In this document: positions 43,493 through 51,521 of the stretch, piece after piece
How positions within the stretch are numbered: position 1 is the stretch's first letter
How the letters are laid out: each line of letters opens with the position of its first letter
DNA from: Ferdinandcohnia humi_A
Lineage (GTDB): Bacteria > Bacillota > Bacilli > Bacillales > Bacillaceae_L
NCBI GenBank assembly: GCA_047608075.1
Contig: JBLKRX010000003.1
Location: 164,749-228,748 of the forward strand
Length of the DNA: 64,000 nucleotides
Direction of reading: 5' to 3'
Program-made: the position numbers and the translations under genes
The notes under the pieces: model-generated
Database searches by the model: none
Told to the model about the DNA's origin: nothing
The model's input: the letters and a program-made list of their open reading frames with translations, nothing else

Positions 43493-44065
43493 ATGAGTAA
43501 AAAAATAGTCGGTATTTGTGGAAGCATTCGTAAAGAATCAATCAATAAAGCCCTGTTATTACAGGCAGAACAATTTTTACCTGATGATAGTAAACTAGTG
43601 TTGGCAGATATTTCAGGGTTACCCTTGTATAATTCAGATTTGGAATCTAACATGCCTGTTTCTGTTTACAAGTTGGCTGAATTAGTTGCCAATGCTGATG
43701 CCGTATTAATCAGTTGTCCGGAATACAATTCTTCGGTAACCGGTGTATTAAAAAATGCATTAGATTGGTTATCCCGTCCTGCAGTTAATACTCCATTAGT
43801 AAATAAACCAGTAGCTATAATGGGGGCAACACCAGGTGTGTTGGCGACCATTCGTGCTCAAATGCATTTGAGAGAAATACTATTTGCGTTGAACATGGAC
43901 TTAGTAAGGAGACCAGAATTATTAATCGGTCAAGCAAATGGAAAATTTAACGAAATAGGTAAGCTTACTGATGAAAGAGCTCTTAGTATAATGAATGAAT
44001 TAATCGCTAATTTACTAGAAAAGGTCGAGGAAAAGAGACTTAGAGAAGTTATGGTTTTTTCATAG
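43493..44065 (+). CDS. NADPH-dependent FMN reductase
   Basis: The 190-residue flavodoxin-like protein has the phosphate-binding loop GICGSIRKESINKALL (residues 7-22), PEYNSSVTGVLKNALDWLSRP (about 75-95) and an isoalloxazine-contacting GATPG loop. Members reduce FMN, quinones, azo compounds or chromate using NAD(P)H. GGAGGTAA precedes ATG 43493, which excludes the longer frame from 43463. It follows the MBL gene by about 60 bp and may share its transcript. Confidence 0.88.
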   Translation: MSKKIVGICGSIRKESINKALLLQAEQFLPDDSKLVLADISGLPLYNSDLESNMPVSVYKLAELVANADAVLISCPEYNSSVTGVLKNALDWLSRPAVNTPLVNKPVAIMGATPGVLATIRAQMHLREILFALNMDLVRRPELLIGQANGKFNEIGKLTDERALSIMNELIANLLEKVEEKRLREVMVFS

Positions 44066-44093
44066 AAATATAAATGAAATGAGGTAATGTTAT

Positions 44094-44441
44094 TTGGAAA
44101 CTCTACCATGTCAGGGCTGCAGGGGGTTATGCTGCGGTCCTGTTTCTGTGACGGCAAAAGAGTTAACCGCAATAAAAAAGAAGATTAAATCAATGCCGAA
44201 AAAACAGAAGCTAGAGCTAGAAAGCCAGAAGAGATTTCATGGAACCTGTATTTTTTATGATCTGGAAAAAGATAAATGTGGAATTTATTCTGCCCGCCCC
44301 GATGTATGTAAAAAGTTTGGGTATTACAAACAACTCGTCTGCTTCCGACGCCCAGAACTAGCAACTAAATCCTTGCCCTTATCCCGTGAAGAATCAGTAG
44401 GAATATTATCGATAGATTTTACGTGGGCAGACTTTAGATAA
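44094..44441 (+). CDS. YkgJ-family cysteine cluster protein
   Basis: The 115-residue protein has the CxxCxxxCC motif (CQGCRGLCC, residues 6-14), then C near 63 and the motif KCGIYSARPDVCKKF. Together these make the putative Fe/Zn-binding site of the YkgJ/UPF0153 family. The start is a TTG at 44094 after GAGG. The function is unknown. It lies 28 bp after the flavin reductase gene. Confidence 0.8.
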   Translation: METLPCQGCRGLCCGPVSVTAKELTAIKKKIKSMPKKQKLELESQKRFHGTCIFYDLEKDKCGIYSARPDVCKKFGYYKQLVCFRRPELATKSLPLSREESVGILSIDFTWADFR

Positions 44442-44543
44442 GATAAAGGAAGAGAGCTGTCTTAATCTAGATTATGGAGATATCCCAAATAAGAGGTAAA
44501 AGAATGGTAGTAGCTATCTTTCATCTTATATGTGCGTCTAACT

Positions 44544-45104
44544 ATGAAAAGTAAATCAAAAGGAGGAGATTTTATTATAGAAAAAATAAATAAAGCAGAC
44601 CTTGAAAGACTTCGGGTTAGCGAAAGAGGATGGAAGTGTATAGAACCATTTTTAATTTCGGTACGTGGAAAAGACACTGAAACGAAACTGGCGGTATATA
44701 AACAATTGAATCGAGGCCAGCAGGCTTTATACATGTTTTACGCCTATTTCAATCATGCTAAAAACTCATTAGAAGAATTCTATTGGTGGAGTCAGTTTTT
44801 TCAAGGACAACCAAGTTCATGGCAGGCAATTAAAGGATCCTTACATTATTTTGGCCTAATAGAAATGCTAACAATTTTTGATGAAACGGGAGAAATGTTA
44901 ACAAAGATAAAGAAGCACTATAACAGAGAGGTTAGCTTTAAAGAACTTACGGAGGATGGGGCGAGTTCACTAGAGGACATCTCTCGATTATTTACAAGCT
45001 ATACTGCATATTCGGAAAAATCTTTACTCGCAATCGGAGAGTATGTAAGTAATCATTCAACAGAGTTTATTCAAATTTCAACTGTACAACTGGGAGATGA
45101 ATAA
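44544..45104 (+). CDS. Hypothetical protein coupled to the Gfo/Idh/MocA gene
   Basis: I do not recognise the family. The C-terminal 177 residues are soluble and mostly helical, with an aromatic-rich core (QALYMFYAYFNHAKN, then FYWWSQFFQGQPSSW). The start is unclear: ATG 44544 has no ribosome binding site, but a near-perfect one (AAAGGAGGAG, 44559-44568) lies inside the frame, five bases before the codon ATT at 44574. Its stop is directly followed by the ATG of the oxidoreductase gene, so the two are co-translated. Confidence 0.7.
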   Translation: MKSKSKGGDFIIEKINKADLERLRVSERGWKCIEPFLISVRGKDTETKLAVYKQLNRGQQALYMFYAYFNHAKNSLEEFYWWSQFFQGQPSSWQAIKGSLHYFGLIEMLTIFDETGEMLTKIKKHYNREVSFKELTEDGASSLEDISRLFTSYTAYSEKSLLAIGEYVSNHSTEFIQISTVQLGDE

Positions 45105-46103
45105 ATGAGTTCACCTATTCGAATGGGGATAATTGGATTAGGCGCGTTTGGTGCAAAAATTTTACAGCCTATTTCTTATTTTCATACAAAGGAAGAGCTT
45201 CAAGTAGTAGCTGTTTGCGACAGTAAACCTGAAGTAGCAAGAGCATTAGCAGTACAGCATGGAATACCGAATTGGTTCCCAAGTCATCAGCAAATGCTAG
45301 ATGAAATACCATTGGATCTTGTCTACATTGCAACCCCACCAAGTACACATGAACGAATAACCAAGGATGTAATAGAAAAAGGTATACATGTTTTTTGTGA
45401 AAAGCCTCTTGCAAGTTCAATCCAAGAAGCTCGTTCTATGCTTAGATTAGCGGAAAATGCAAAAGTTGTTCATGCACTGCATTTTGGACAAAATTATCTC
45501 CCAGGTTTAAATACCTTTCAAAGAATGCTTGATAAGGGCTATCTTGGTACCATTGAAAACATTAATTTGAATCTCCTCTATCCTTGTTGGCCACCAGAAT
45601 GGCAGCAAAATGATTGGATAGGTAGTCGAGAAGGAGGTTTTCTTCTTGAACAAGGGATTCATTTTATTCAAGCAATACAACGGTTATTTGGTCGAATTAC
45701 ATATGTAGAAAGTAATGTTTCGTATCCGGAAGCCACACAATCAGAGGACCGAATACAAGCAACAATGATACTTGAAAATGGCACGAAGGTTTTCATAGAG
45801 GGGCATACTGGTATCTCTAGTGAAGAGGATGTTTCATTAACAGCCTGCGGGTCAGAAGGAACAATTCGCTTTGATTTTAGAGGATTAAGCGCTGGAAAAG
45901 CTGGTGCTCCTTTAGAGTCGGTTTCTTACAAAAATGAATTGCCCCCTACGTGGATCCTTACCCATATCATTAATTCAATTCATGGTAAGCCAGCACAAAT
46001 CTATGATTTTCGGGCAGGATATGAAGCACAGGTAGTGTTAGAGAAACTTAGACAAGGTGAGAATAGGTTAATTAACCTAGAGCCTTATTATGAGTACGAA
46101 TGA
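45105..46103 (+). CDS. Gfo/Idh/MocA-family oxidoreductase
   Basis: The 332-residue enzyme has an N-terminal Rossmann fold, GIIGLGAFGAKILQP (residues 8-22), then the family motif CEKPLASS (about 98-105, catalytic Lys). The C-terminal alpha/beta domain is of GFO_IDH_MocA type, with EQGIHFIQAIQRLFG. It probably oxidises a sugar or inositol-like compound with NAD(P). It starts immediately after the stop of the upstream hypothetical gene. The substrate is unknown. Confidence 0.88.
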   Translation: MSSPIRMGIIGLGAFGAKILQPISYFHTKEELQVVAVCDSKPEVARALAVQHGIPNWFPSHQQMLDEIPLDLVYIATPPSTHERITKDVIEKGIHVFCEKPLASSIQEARSMLRLAENAKVVHALHFGQNYLPGLNTFQRMLDKGYLGTIENINLNLLYPCWPPEWQQNDWIGSREGGFLLEQGIHFIQAIQRLFGRITYVESNVSYPEATQSEDRIQATMILENGTKVFIEGHTGISSEEDVSLTACGSEGTIRFDFRGLSAGKAGAPLESVSYKNELPPTWILTHIINSIHGKPAQIYDFRAGYEAQVVLEKLRQGENRLINLEPYYEYE

Positions 46104-46112
46104 ACAGAAAAA

Positions 46113-46138
46113 AAGACAGACTCCGCGGAGTCTGTCTT
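46113..46138. terminator. 26-bp perfect palindrome, bidirectional terminator
   Basis: AAGACAGACTCCG is directly followed by its complement CGGAGTCTGTCTT. It has an A-tract on the left (T-tract for the minus-strand csp gene) and TATCTTTT on the right (for the oxidoreductase gene). Confidence 0.8.
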
Positions 46139-46150
46139 ATCTTTTAGCAA

Positions 46151-46351
46151 TTATGCTTTAACAACGTTAGCTGCTTGGTCACCACGGTTACCTTGAGTGA
46201 TATCAAAAGTAACTTTTTGACCTTCTTCTAAAGATTTGAAGCCTTCGCCTTGGATAGCTGAGAAGTGAACGAATACATCGTCTCCACCTTCGCGCTCGAT
46301 GAATCCGAAACCTTTTTCTGCGTTAAACCATTTTACTGTACCTTCAAACAT
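46151..46351 (-). CDS. Cold-shock protein (CspB/CspD type)
   Basis: The 66-residue protein is a single cold-shock OB-fold with RNP1 KGFGFIE and RNP2 VFVHFSAI. It binds single-stranded RNA and DNA and acts as an RNA chaperone. ATG 46351 follows AAGGAGG. The paralogue (CspB, CspC or CspD) cannot be settled from sequence alone, though the QAANVVKA end resembles CspD. The leader upstream may carry a cold-responsive element, but I see no defined one. Confidence 0.93.
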   Translation of the reverse strand: MFEGTVKWFNAEKGFGFIEREGGDDVFVHFSAIQGEGFKSLEEGQKVTFDITQGNRGDQAANVVKA

Positions 46352-46569
46352 GTTTGTTGCCTCCTTGTGTGTATAACACACATATTTAATACTATTCTTG
46401 CTTATTAATTATATCCAGGCGAAAAGACTTTCCCTACATACCGAACAAACAAAAATAATTCTCTTTTATCATAACAGAAAGTATGCCTTTAAGCAAATGG
46501 GAATAATTATGAGCACTATAAAAAGATTCCGATGATTGGTTTTAGCATCCTTTTCATACATACAAGGGT
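46352..46569. other. Divergent intergenic region (csp leader)
   Basis: This AT-rich region carries the promoter and leader of the minus-strand csp gene. A TATAAT read on the minus strand lies about 55 bp before the csp start, without a good -35. No other gene is visible. Confidence 0.5.
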
Positions 46570-46598
46570 TTGCCTTTTCTCTATAACTCTAGTATAAT
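46570..46598 (+). promoter_or_regulatory. SigA promoter of the gene at 46709
   Basis: TTGCCT (46570-46575) and TATAAT (46593-46598) with a 17-bp spacer, about 105 bp before the start codon. Confidence 0.55.
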
Positions 46599-46708
46599 AA
46601 AAATTTGTATTTTGGATGTAAGAAACGTAAATATTTTCTAATTATTCCATATAATAGGATATTGTTTTTGTTTCGAGATAAAAAATATATAAATGAAAGG
46701 TGTTTATC

Positions 46709-47227
46709 ATGTATTTTGAAAGTTTGCTAATGAAAGAGGATCTTAAAAAGAGCCCGTCAGAGGTCAAACAGGATTTAGAGGACCTGCAATTTCAAATGTT
46801 TCGTATGCAGGAGAACCTGAAGGAAATTTCTAAAAAACATCAAGTCATAGGAATTGACCAATCAAAAGAAGATAGATGGGTAATCGTTTCCGCTATAGAC
46901 GACGGAAATCTATGTCAGATTATGGTTAATGATTGTGATACAGCTTATCGCGGAAACTGGGATTTTTCCCTTCAAGCCCAATATAAAGATGATAACGCAA
47001 TCCATATTGGGGATATAAAAGGTCCAGTAAATCAAGGGTATGGCTCTATATGTATCAGTCATCTTAAGGATATAGCTCGTGAACAAAATATTCCGGTTAT
47101 CACGGGTGACATAGCAAAAAGAGATTGGGATCATGTTGATCGTCTTGTTTATTTTTACGAAAAACATAATTTCGATGTAGAGCTTGACCCTAAAACAAAA
47201 TCTGGGGAAATCATTTGGAAAGATTAA
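46709..47227 (+). CDS. Probable GNAT-fold N-acetyltransferase
   Basis: The 172-residue protein begins with a helical segment (residues 1-45). A region follows that resembles a GNAT fold: a strand WVIVSAIDD, then HIGDIKGPVNQGYGSICISHLKDIAREQNIPVITG (the acetyl-CoA loop would be QGYGS), and FYEKHNFDVELD, which is the usual FYxKxGF ending. GAAAGGTG precedes the ATG. The substrate is unknown, and the assignment rests on pattern only. Confidence 0.65.
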   Translation: MYFESLLMKEDLKKSPSEVKQDLEDLQFQMFRMQENLKEISKKHQVIGIDQSKEDRWVIVSAIDDGNLCQIMVNDCDTAYRGNWDFSLQAQYKDDNAIHIGDIKGPVNQGYGSICISHLKDIAREQNIPVITGDIAKRDWDHVDRLVYFYEKHNFDVELDPKTKSGEIIWKD

Positions 47228-47239
47228 TAAGCGTTAAAA

Positions 47240-47283
47240 ATGGCCTACCTTCATGATGTTTTGAGGTGGGTCTTTACTTTTTT
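47240..47283 (+). terminator. Possible terminator after the GNAT-like gene
   Basis: GGCCTACCT (about 47242-47250) pairs imperfectly with AGGTGGGTC (about 47263-47271), followed by TTTACTTTTTT. Confidence 0.5.
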
Positions 47284-47431
47284 AGTTGGTGCTTTACATA
47301 AAAAATGTAGCACTATTCATGTAATATAAATAAACTAACATTGTAAAATTTTCATGTAAATGAATGGAATACATGATACCATTGTTGTATATATACGAAC
47401 TCAGATTAAAAAATTATTGGAGATATGGTCA

Positions 47432-48052
47432 ATGAGCATAATTGGTAAAGGACTATTACTTGGAATTGCAGCAATGATACAAGGCTTTGCTATGGCTACA
47501 TTTTTATTTCCCCATTTTATCCCTACTGGCGGAGCAGCAAGTGTTGCTGTCTTAATGAATTATGTTGTCAAAGTTCCCTTTGAAACATCCCTATGGGTCT
47601 TAAATGCCAGCTTGCTATTTGCGGCAGTAAAATGGCTTGGAAAAGCATCTGCACTTTGGACAATGTACTGTGTAACGGTAACATCAATAACTATTAATCT
47701 TCTCTCACCATTCACGACAGAGCAAGTTTTCAATGTATTTTTAGATCTCCCGATTGGTTCAGTTATCTTTGGGATTGGTATAGGTATTTTATTTCGTATG
47801 GGTGCTTCCTCGGGAGGAATGGATATTCTGGCTTTACTTATTTCTAAAACAAATGGCTATCCTCCAGGGAAAACCTTATTCTTCATTAACGGTACAATTT
47901 TACTCGTTACCGGAGTTGTAGTTGACTGGAAAATCATTCTTTTTGCAATAGCTGGTCAGTTTATCAGTACGATGATATTAGATCTTGTTTGTAAAGGTAG
48001 ACTAAAACCAAAAATGCATAAGAAAAAGCAAAGCTATTACAAACCAAGCTGA
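47432..48052 (+). CDS. YitT-family integral membrane protein
   Basis: The 206-residue protein has five or six membrane helices and the family motif GASSGGMDILALLISK in the middle, as in the YitT/DUF161 group, but lacks their C-terminal DUF2179 domain. ATG 47432 follows TTGGAGAT; the frame is open upstream to an ATG at 47360. GGAASVAVLMNY in the N-terminal half is the counterpart of the usual GGxxGxA motif. The function is unknown. The DUF2804 gene follows within 30 bp. Confidence 0.78.
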   Translation: MSIIGKGLLLGIAAMIQGFAMATFLFPHFIPTGGAASVAVLMNYVVKVPFETSLWVLNASLLFAAVKWLGKASALWTMYCVTVTSITINLLSPFTTEQVFNVFLDLPIGSVIFGIGIGILFRMGASSGGMDILALLISKTNGYPPGKTLFFINGTILLVTGVVVDWKIILFAIAGQFISTMILDLVCKGRLKPKMHKKKQSYYKPS

Positions 48053-48078
48053 TTATGATAAGACAGGGGGGAATAAAT

Positions 48079-49110
48079 ATGCAAAAAAGGGTAACAGAGC
48101 CACAAAGATTATTAAAAGATAATGGTGAGTTACAGCAAGCGGGATATGCAACAGAGTTATTACTTGAGTATCACCGTGATGACATTAAGGCAAGCTCTTT
48201 TCGAATTAAGGAGTGGGACTATTATTTAATTACGAATGAAGAGTATGCTGTAGCATTAACAGTTGCAGATAACTCCTATATGGCCTTGTTGAGCGTATCG
48301 TTACTAGACTTTAAGACTCCTGGTTTTAAAACAACTAGTATTATTAAACCTCTTACTTTTGGGAAGCTAAAACTACCGTCGTCATCAAAGTCTGGCGATA
48401 TAACCTATAGGGATAAGCGAATTCAAATTGAATTTTTACATATTGACAATTCTAGAAGGATCAAGTGCTATTTGAAGAATTTTAACAATCAAAAGGACTT
48501 TTCCTGTGATATTGCATTAAAAGATGAACCAAGAGATTCAATGGTAATTGCAACTCCTTTTCCAAATGATCGAAAAGCCTTCTATTATAATCAAAAAATC
48601 AACTGTATGAGGGCAGAAGGAGTAGCTACCTATGATGGGAGAGTGTATCGGTTTGATCCGAATTCTTCATTTGGGACCCTTGACTGGGGACGAGGTGTCT
48701 GGACCTATAAAAACACATGGTACTGGGGATCTGCCTCTGGAATCGTAGATAATAAAACTTTTGGCTTTAATATAGGGTATGGATTCGGAGATACATCGGC
48801 AGCAACGGAAAACATGCTTTTTTATGATGGAACGGCCCACAAACTGGAGAATATTACATTTGAGATTCCAATGAGTGGTGAAAAGTATGATTATATGGCT
48901 CCTTGGACTTTTACTTCAAGTGATGGACGATTTGAAATGAGTTTTACGCCAATCATTGACCGCTGTGACTACACGTCAGTTGGTTTGATTGCTTCAGACC
49001 AGCACCAAGTGTTTGGTCGGTTTAGTGGAAAAGCTCAATTAGACGATGGTAAAGAGATCATCTTAAAGGGCTTTTTAGGATTTGCAGAAAGAGTTCATAA
49101 CCGTTGGTAG
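48079..49110 (+). CDS. DUF2804-family protein
   Basis: The 343-residue protein starts MQKRVTEPQRLLKDNGELQQ, which is the typical DUF2804 opening. It contains FGTLDWGRGVWTYKNTWYWGSASG and GFGDTSAATENMLFYDGTAHKL, both strongly conserved in that family. The predicted structure is mostly beta, similar to lipocalin-like or hydroxyneurosporene synthase-like barrels. ATG 48079 is preceded by AGGGGGG. The function is not known. Confidence 0.87.
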   Translation: MQKRVTEPQRLLKDNGELQQAGYATELLLEYHRDDIKASSFRIKEWDYYLITNEEYAVALTVADNSYMALLSVSLLDFKTPGFKTTSIIKPLTFGKLKLPSSSKSGDITYRDKRIQIEFLHIDNSRRIKCYLKNFNNQKDFSCDIALKDEPRDSMVIATPFPNDRKAFYYNQKINCMRAEGVATYDGRVYRFDPNSSFGTLDWGRGVWTYKNTWYWGSASGIVDNKTFGFNIGYGFGDTSAATENMLFYDGTAHKLENITFEIPMSGEKYDYMAPWTFTSSDGRFEMSFTPIIDRCDYTSVGLIASDQHQVFGRFSGKAQLDDGKEIILKGFLGFAERVHNRW

Positions 49111-49122
49111 AAGAAGGTATAG

Positions 49123-49150
49123 CCTAGGACGATTTGTCCTAGGTATTTTA
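49123..49150 (+). terminator. Terminator of the DUF2804 gene
   Basis: CCTAGGAC (49123-49130) pairs with GTCCTAGG (49136-49143), followed by TATTTTAA. Confidence 0.7.
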
Positions 49151-49218
49151 ACTGTTATTGAGTGGTATATTATGTGCAATTCTTTTTTAGTAAGAATAAT
49201 AGATGAAAAATGTTAATC

Positions 49219-49488
49219 CTAAATATCTTTTTCCATATACTCCTTAATTTTGCGTTCTTCCCACTTCGATCCAAAGCCACCATAAAATACGGTTGATAAT
49301 CCGTGTACAAGGAGACCTATACCCCAGCCGCCAAGTGGATACAAGAACCACCAATTTCCTGAATCAAAACTAAGATTTATAAAGAAAAGTATCACATTTA
49401 CAAGTAAATAAACAGTCAAATGGATATAAAAAGCTTTTAAATATTGAACTTTTCTTTTTGCCCGTAAATACTTTTCATCGTTTTGCAT
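49219..49488 (-). CDS. 2TM domain membrane protein
   Basis: The 89-residue protein has two membrane helices (about 20-38 and 45-65) and conserved flanks: AKRKVQYLKAFYIHLTVYLLVN before helix 1 and the KWEERKIKEYMEKD tail. This matches the 2TM domain family, found also fused to histidine kinases. AGGAGAG precedes the ATG. The function is unknown. Confidence 0.83.
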   Translation of the reverse strand: MQNDEKYLRAKRKVQYLKAFYIHLTVYLLVNVILFFINLSFDSGNWWFLYPLGGWGIGLLVHGLSTVFYGGFGSKWEERKIKEYMEKDI

Positions 49489-49772
49489 AAAAGTCTCTCC
49501 TATTTGTAAATTTTAAGTCTACTAGGAATTATAACCTTTAAAGGGATAAATTGTAATAAATATTTTATGTGTAGCAATTATTTTTTGATTCATTCAATAC
49601 AATAAACCAAGCAAGATGCTGAGGATAGTTGGAGAGTTTTTTAGAGACCTTCATCAACTTTACTGGAGATATACTGTTCTTTGTTAGGGCTACAAATATA
49701 TACTCTTATCTATCGATTTGCCATCTAGTTAACGAAAAGAGTATCTTTTTCTGATACATACTGTAAGTAACA
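49489..49772. other. 284-bp stretch without a gene
   Basis: I see only the promoter side of the minus-strand 2TM gene and an inverted pair ATACTCTT / AAGAGTAT near 49691-49744. No reading frame or repeat copy is evident. Confidence 0.4.
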
Positions 49773-49807
49773 AAGAAAGCGAGAACCAAAAAGGTTCTCG
49801 CTTTCTT
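49773..49807 (-). terminator. Aldehyde dehydrogenase terminator
   Basis: AAGAAAGCGAGAACC (49773-49787) and GGTTCTCGCTTTCTT (49793-49807) form a perfect 15-bp stem with an A5 loop, after the stop of the minus-strand gene. Confidence 0.75.
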
Positions 49808-49821
49808 ATTTTGAGAGAGTG

Positions 49822-51306
49822 TTAGTTCATTGCGATCCAAACGCTCTTAACTTCTGTGTAGTTGTTTAATGCATAGGATCCCATTTCACGCCCAATTCCA
49901 GACTGCTTGTAACCACCGAAAGGAGATGCTGCATCGAAAGCATTGTAGCAGTTAACCCACACTGTTCCAGCCCGTAGATTGCTAGCAATATAGTGTGCTT
50001 TAGCAACATCACGCGTCCAAACGCCTGCCGCAAGTCCATACTCAGAATTGTTTGCGCGTGCAATCAATTCATCCAAATCATCATACGGCATTGCCGAAAT
50101 AACTGGGCCGAAGATTTCTTCCTTCGCAATTGTCATTTCATCTTTTACATTTGCAAATATAGTTGGAGACACAAAATAGCCTTCGTCATACGGTTTTGTA
50201 CCACCGACTAGGAGCTCTGCACCCTCGTTTAACCCTTTTTCAATATATCCAAGAACACGGTTTTGCTGTTCAATTGAAACAAGTGGTCCAATTTCAGTAT
50301 CAGCATGAATACCTGAACCTTGTTTGATTTTTTCGGCATGACTTACCATGTCTGCCACTACATTATCAAACTGCTTTTTCTGGATAAACACACGTGATCC
50401 TGCACAACAAACCTGTCCTTGGTTAAACATTACACCATTTAATGCACCAGGAATTGCTTTAGAAAGGTCTGCATCCGGCAAAATTATATTAGGAGATTTA
50501 CCTCCCAGTTCAAGAGTTACTCTCTTCAAGCTCTTTGAAGCTCTCTCCATGATCAGTTTTCCAACTTCTGTTGACCCAGTGAATGCAATTTTATCAACCT
50601 GTTGATGATCAACAAGTGGTTGTCCTGCAGTTTCACCGAATCCAGGTACGATATTAATAACTCCAGCTGGGAATCCAGCCTCTTCAATTAACTCTGCTAA
50701 ATAGAGAACTGATAAAGGAGTTTGTTCAGCTGGCTTTAATACAATCGTACATCCAGTTGCGAGTGCTGCTCCTAGTTTCCACATGGACATTAATAGTGGG
50801 AAATTCCAAGGAATGATTTGTCCTACAACACCAACTGCTTCATGGCGTGTATAGTTAAAAAATGGACCATTAACAGGAATTGTTTGACCTACGATTTTTG
50901 TAGACCATCCAGCATAATATCGCATATGTTCAATCGAAAGAGGGATATCAGCATTTGATGTTTCACGGATAGGTTTACCGTTATCTAAAGTTTCCAATTG
51001 TGCAAGCTCATCCTTATGTAGTTCCATTAAATCAGCTAGTTTGTACATGAGACGACTTCTTTGAGCTGCACTCATTTTTGACCAAGGACCTTCATCAAAA
51101 GCTTTACGAGCTGCTTTTACAGCACGATCAATATCTTCAGGACCAGATTCATACACAGTAGCTAATACTTCACCAGTGGCAGGGTTATAAGATTCAAATG
51201 TCTTCCCGGAAACACTTTCAACAAATTCACCATTGATATAAAGTTTTTTTGTTCCTGATAAAAATGATTCTACCTTTTCTCTTAGTGCAACTGTTAATTG
51301 GCTCAT
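49822..51306 (-). CDS. dhaS: NAD-dependent aldehyde dehydrogenase (DhaS-like)
   Basis: The 494-residue ALDH has catalytic Cys in FNQGQVCCAGSRVF (about 300), the general base Glu in VTLELGGKSPN (about 266), the NAD-binding GSTEVGKLI loop and IIPWNFPLLM. Length and long identical stretches, such as WVNCYNAFDAASPFGGYKQSG, agree with B. subtilis DhaS as I remember it. It oxidises aldehydes to acids. AAAGGAGGAAG precedes two adjacent ATGs; the second is used. A cre-like site and an inverted repeat lie about 55 bp upstream, suggesting catabolite control. Confidence 0.9.
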   Translation of the reverse strand: MSQLTVALREKVESFLSGTKKLYINGEFVESVSGKTFESYNPATGEVLATVYESGPEDIDRAVKAARKAFDEGPWSKMSAAQRSRLMYKLADLMELHKDELAQLETLDNGKPIRETSNADIPLSIEHMRYYAGWSTKIVGQTIPVNGPFFNYTRHEAVGVVGQIIPWNFPLLMSMWKLGAALATGCTIVLKPAEQTPLSVLYLAELIEEAGFPAGVINIVPGFGETAGQPLVDHQQVDKIAFTGSTEVGKLIMERASKSLKRVTLELGGKSPNIILPDADLSKAIPGALNGVMFNQGQVCCAGSRVFIQKKQFDNVVADMVSHAEKIKQGSGIHADTEIGPLVSIEQQNRVLGYIEKGLNEGAELLVGGTKPYDEGYFVSPTIFANVKDEMTIAKEEIFGPVISAMPYDDLDELIARANNSEYGLAAGVWTRDVAKAHYIASNLRAGTVWVNCYNAFDAASPFGGYKQSGIGREMGSYALNNYTEVKSVWIAMN

Positions 51307-51358
51307 CATCTTCCTCCTTTGATATAGTCAAAACTAAAACAGCATTCGTAGCATTATA

Positions 51359-51386
51359 TGATAACGCTTACACAACTATGTTATCA
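51359..51386. promoter_or_regulatory. cre-like site within an inverted repeat upstream of dhaS
   Basis: TGATAACGCTTACA (51359-51372) differs from the CcpA consensus TGNAANCGNNNNCA at one position. TGATAAC also has its inverted copy GTTATCA at 51380-51386, so the site may instead bind another dimeric regulator. Confidence 0.45.
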
Positions 51387-51475
51387 TTTTAAAAATCTAG
51401 CAATCAACCATTAATAGATAAAAAATTCTGATAATAAATGACGGTTTTTTTCGACATACTTTTAAGGTAAAAGAA

Positions 51476-51505
51476 AAAGACCCAATCAATTTTGATTAGG
51501 TCTTT
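51476..51505 (-). terminator. ABC-F gene terminator
   Basis: AAAGACC (51476-51482) and GGTCTTT (51499-51505), with additional pairing of AATCA and TGATT inside. On the minus strand it is followed by CTTTTTCTTTT. Confidence 0.7.
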
Positions 51506-51521
51506 ACGAAATCAGTTCGAT

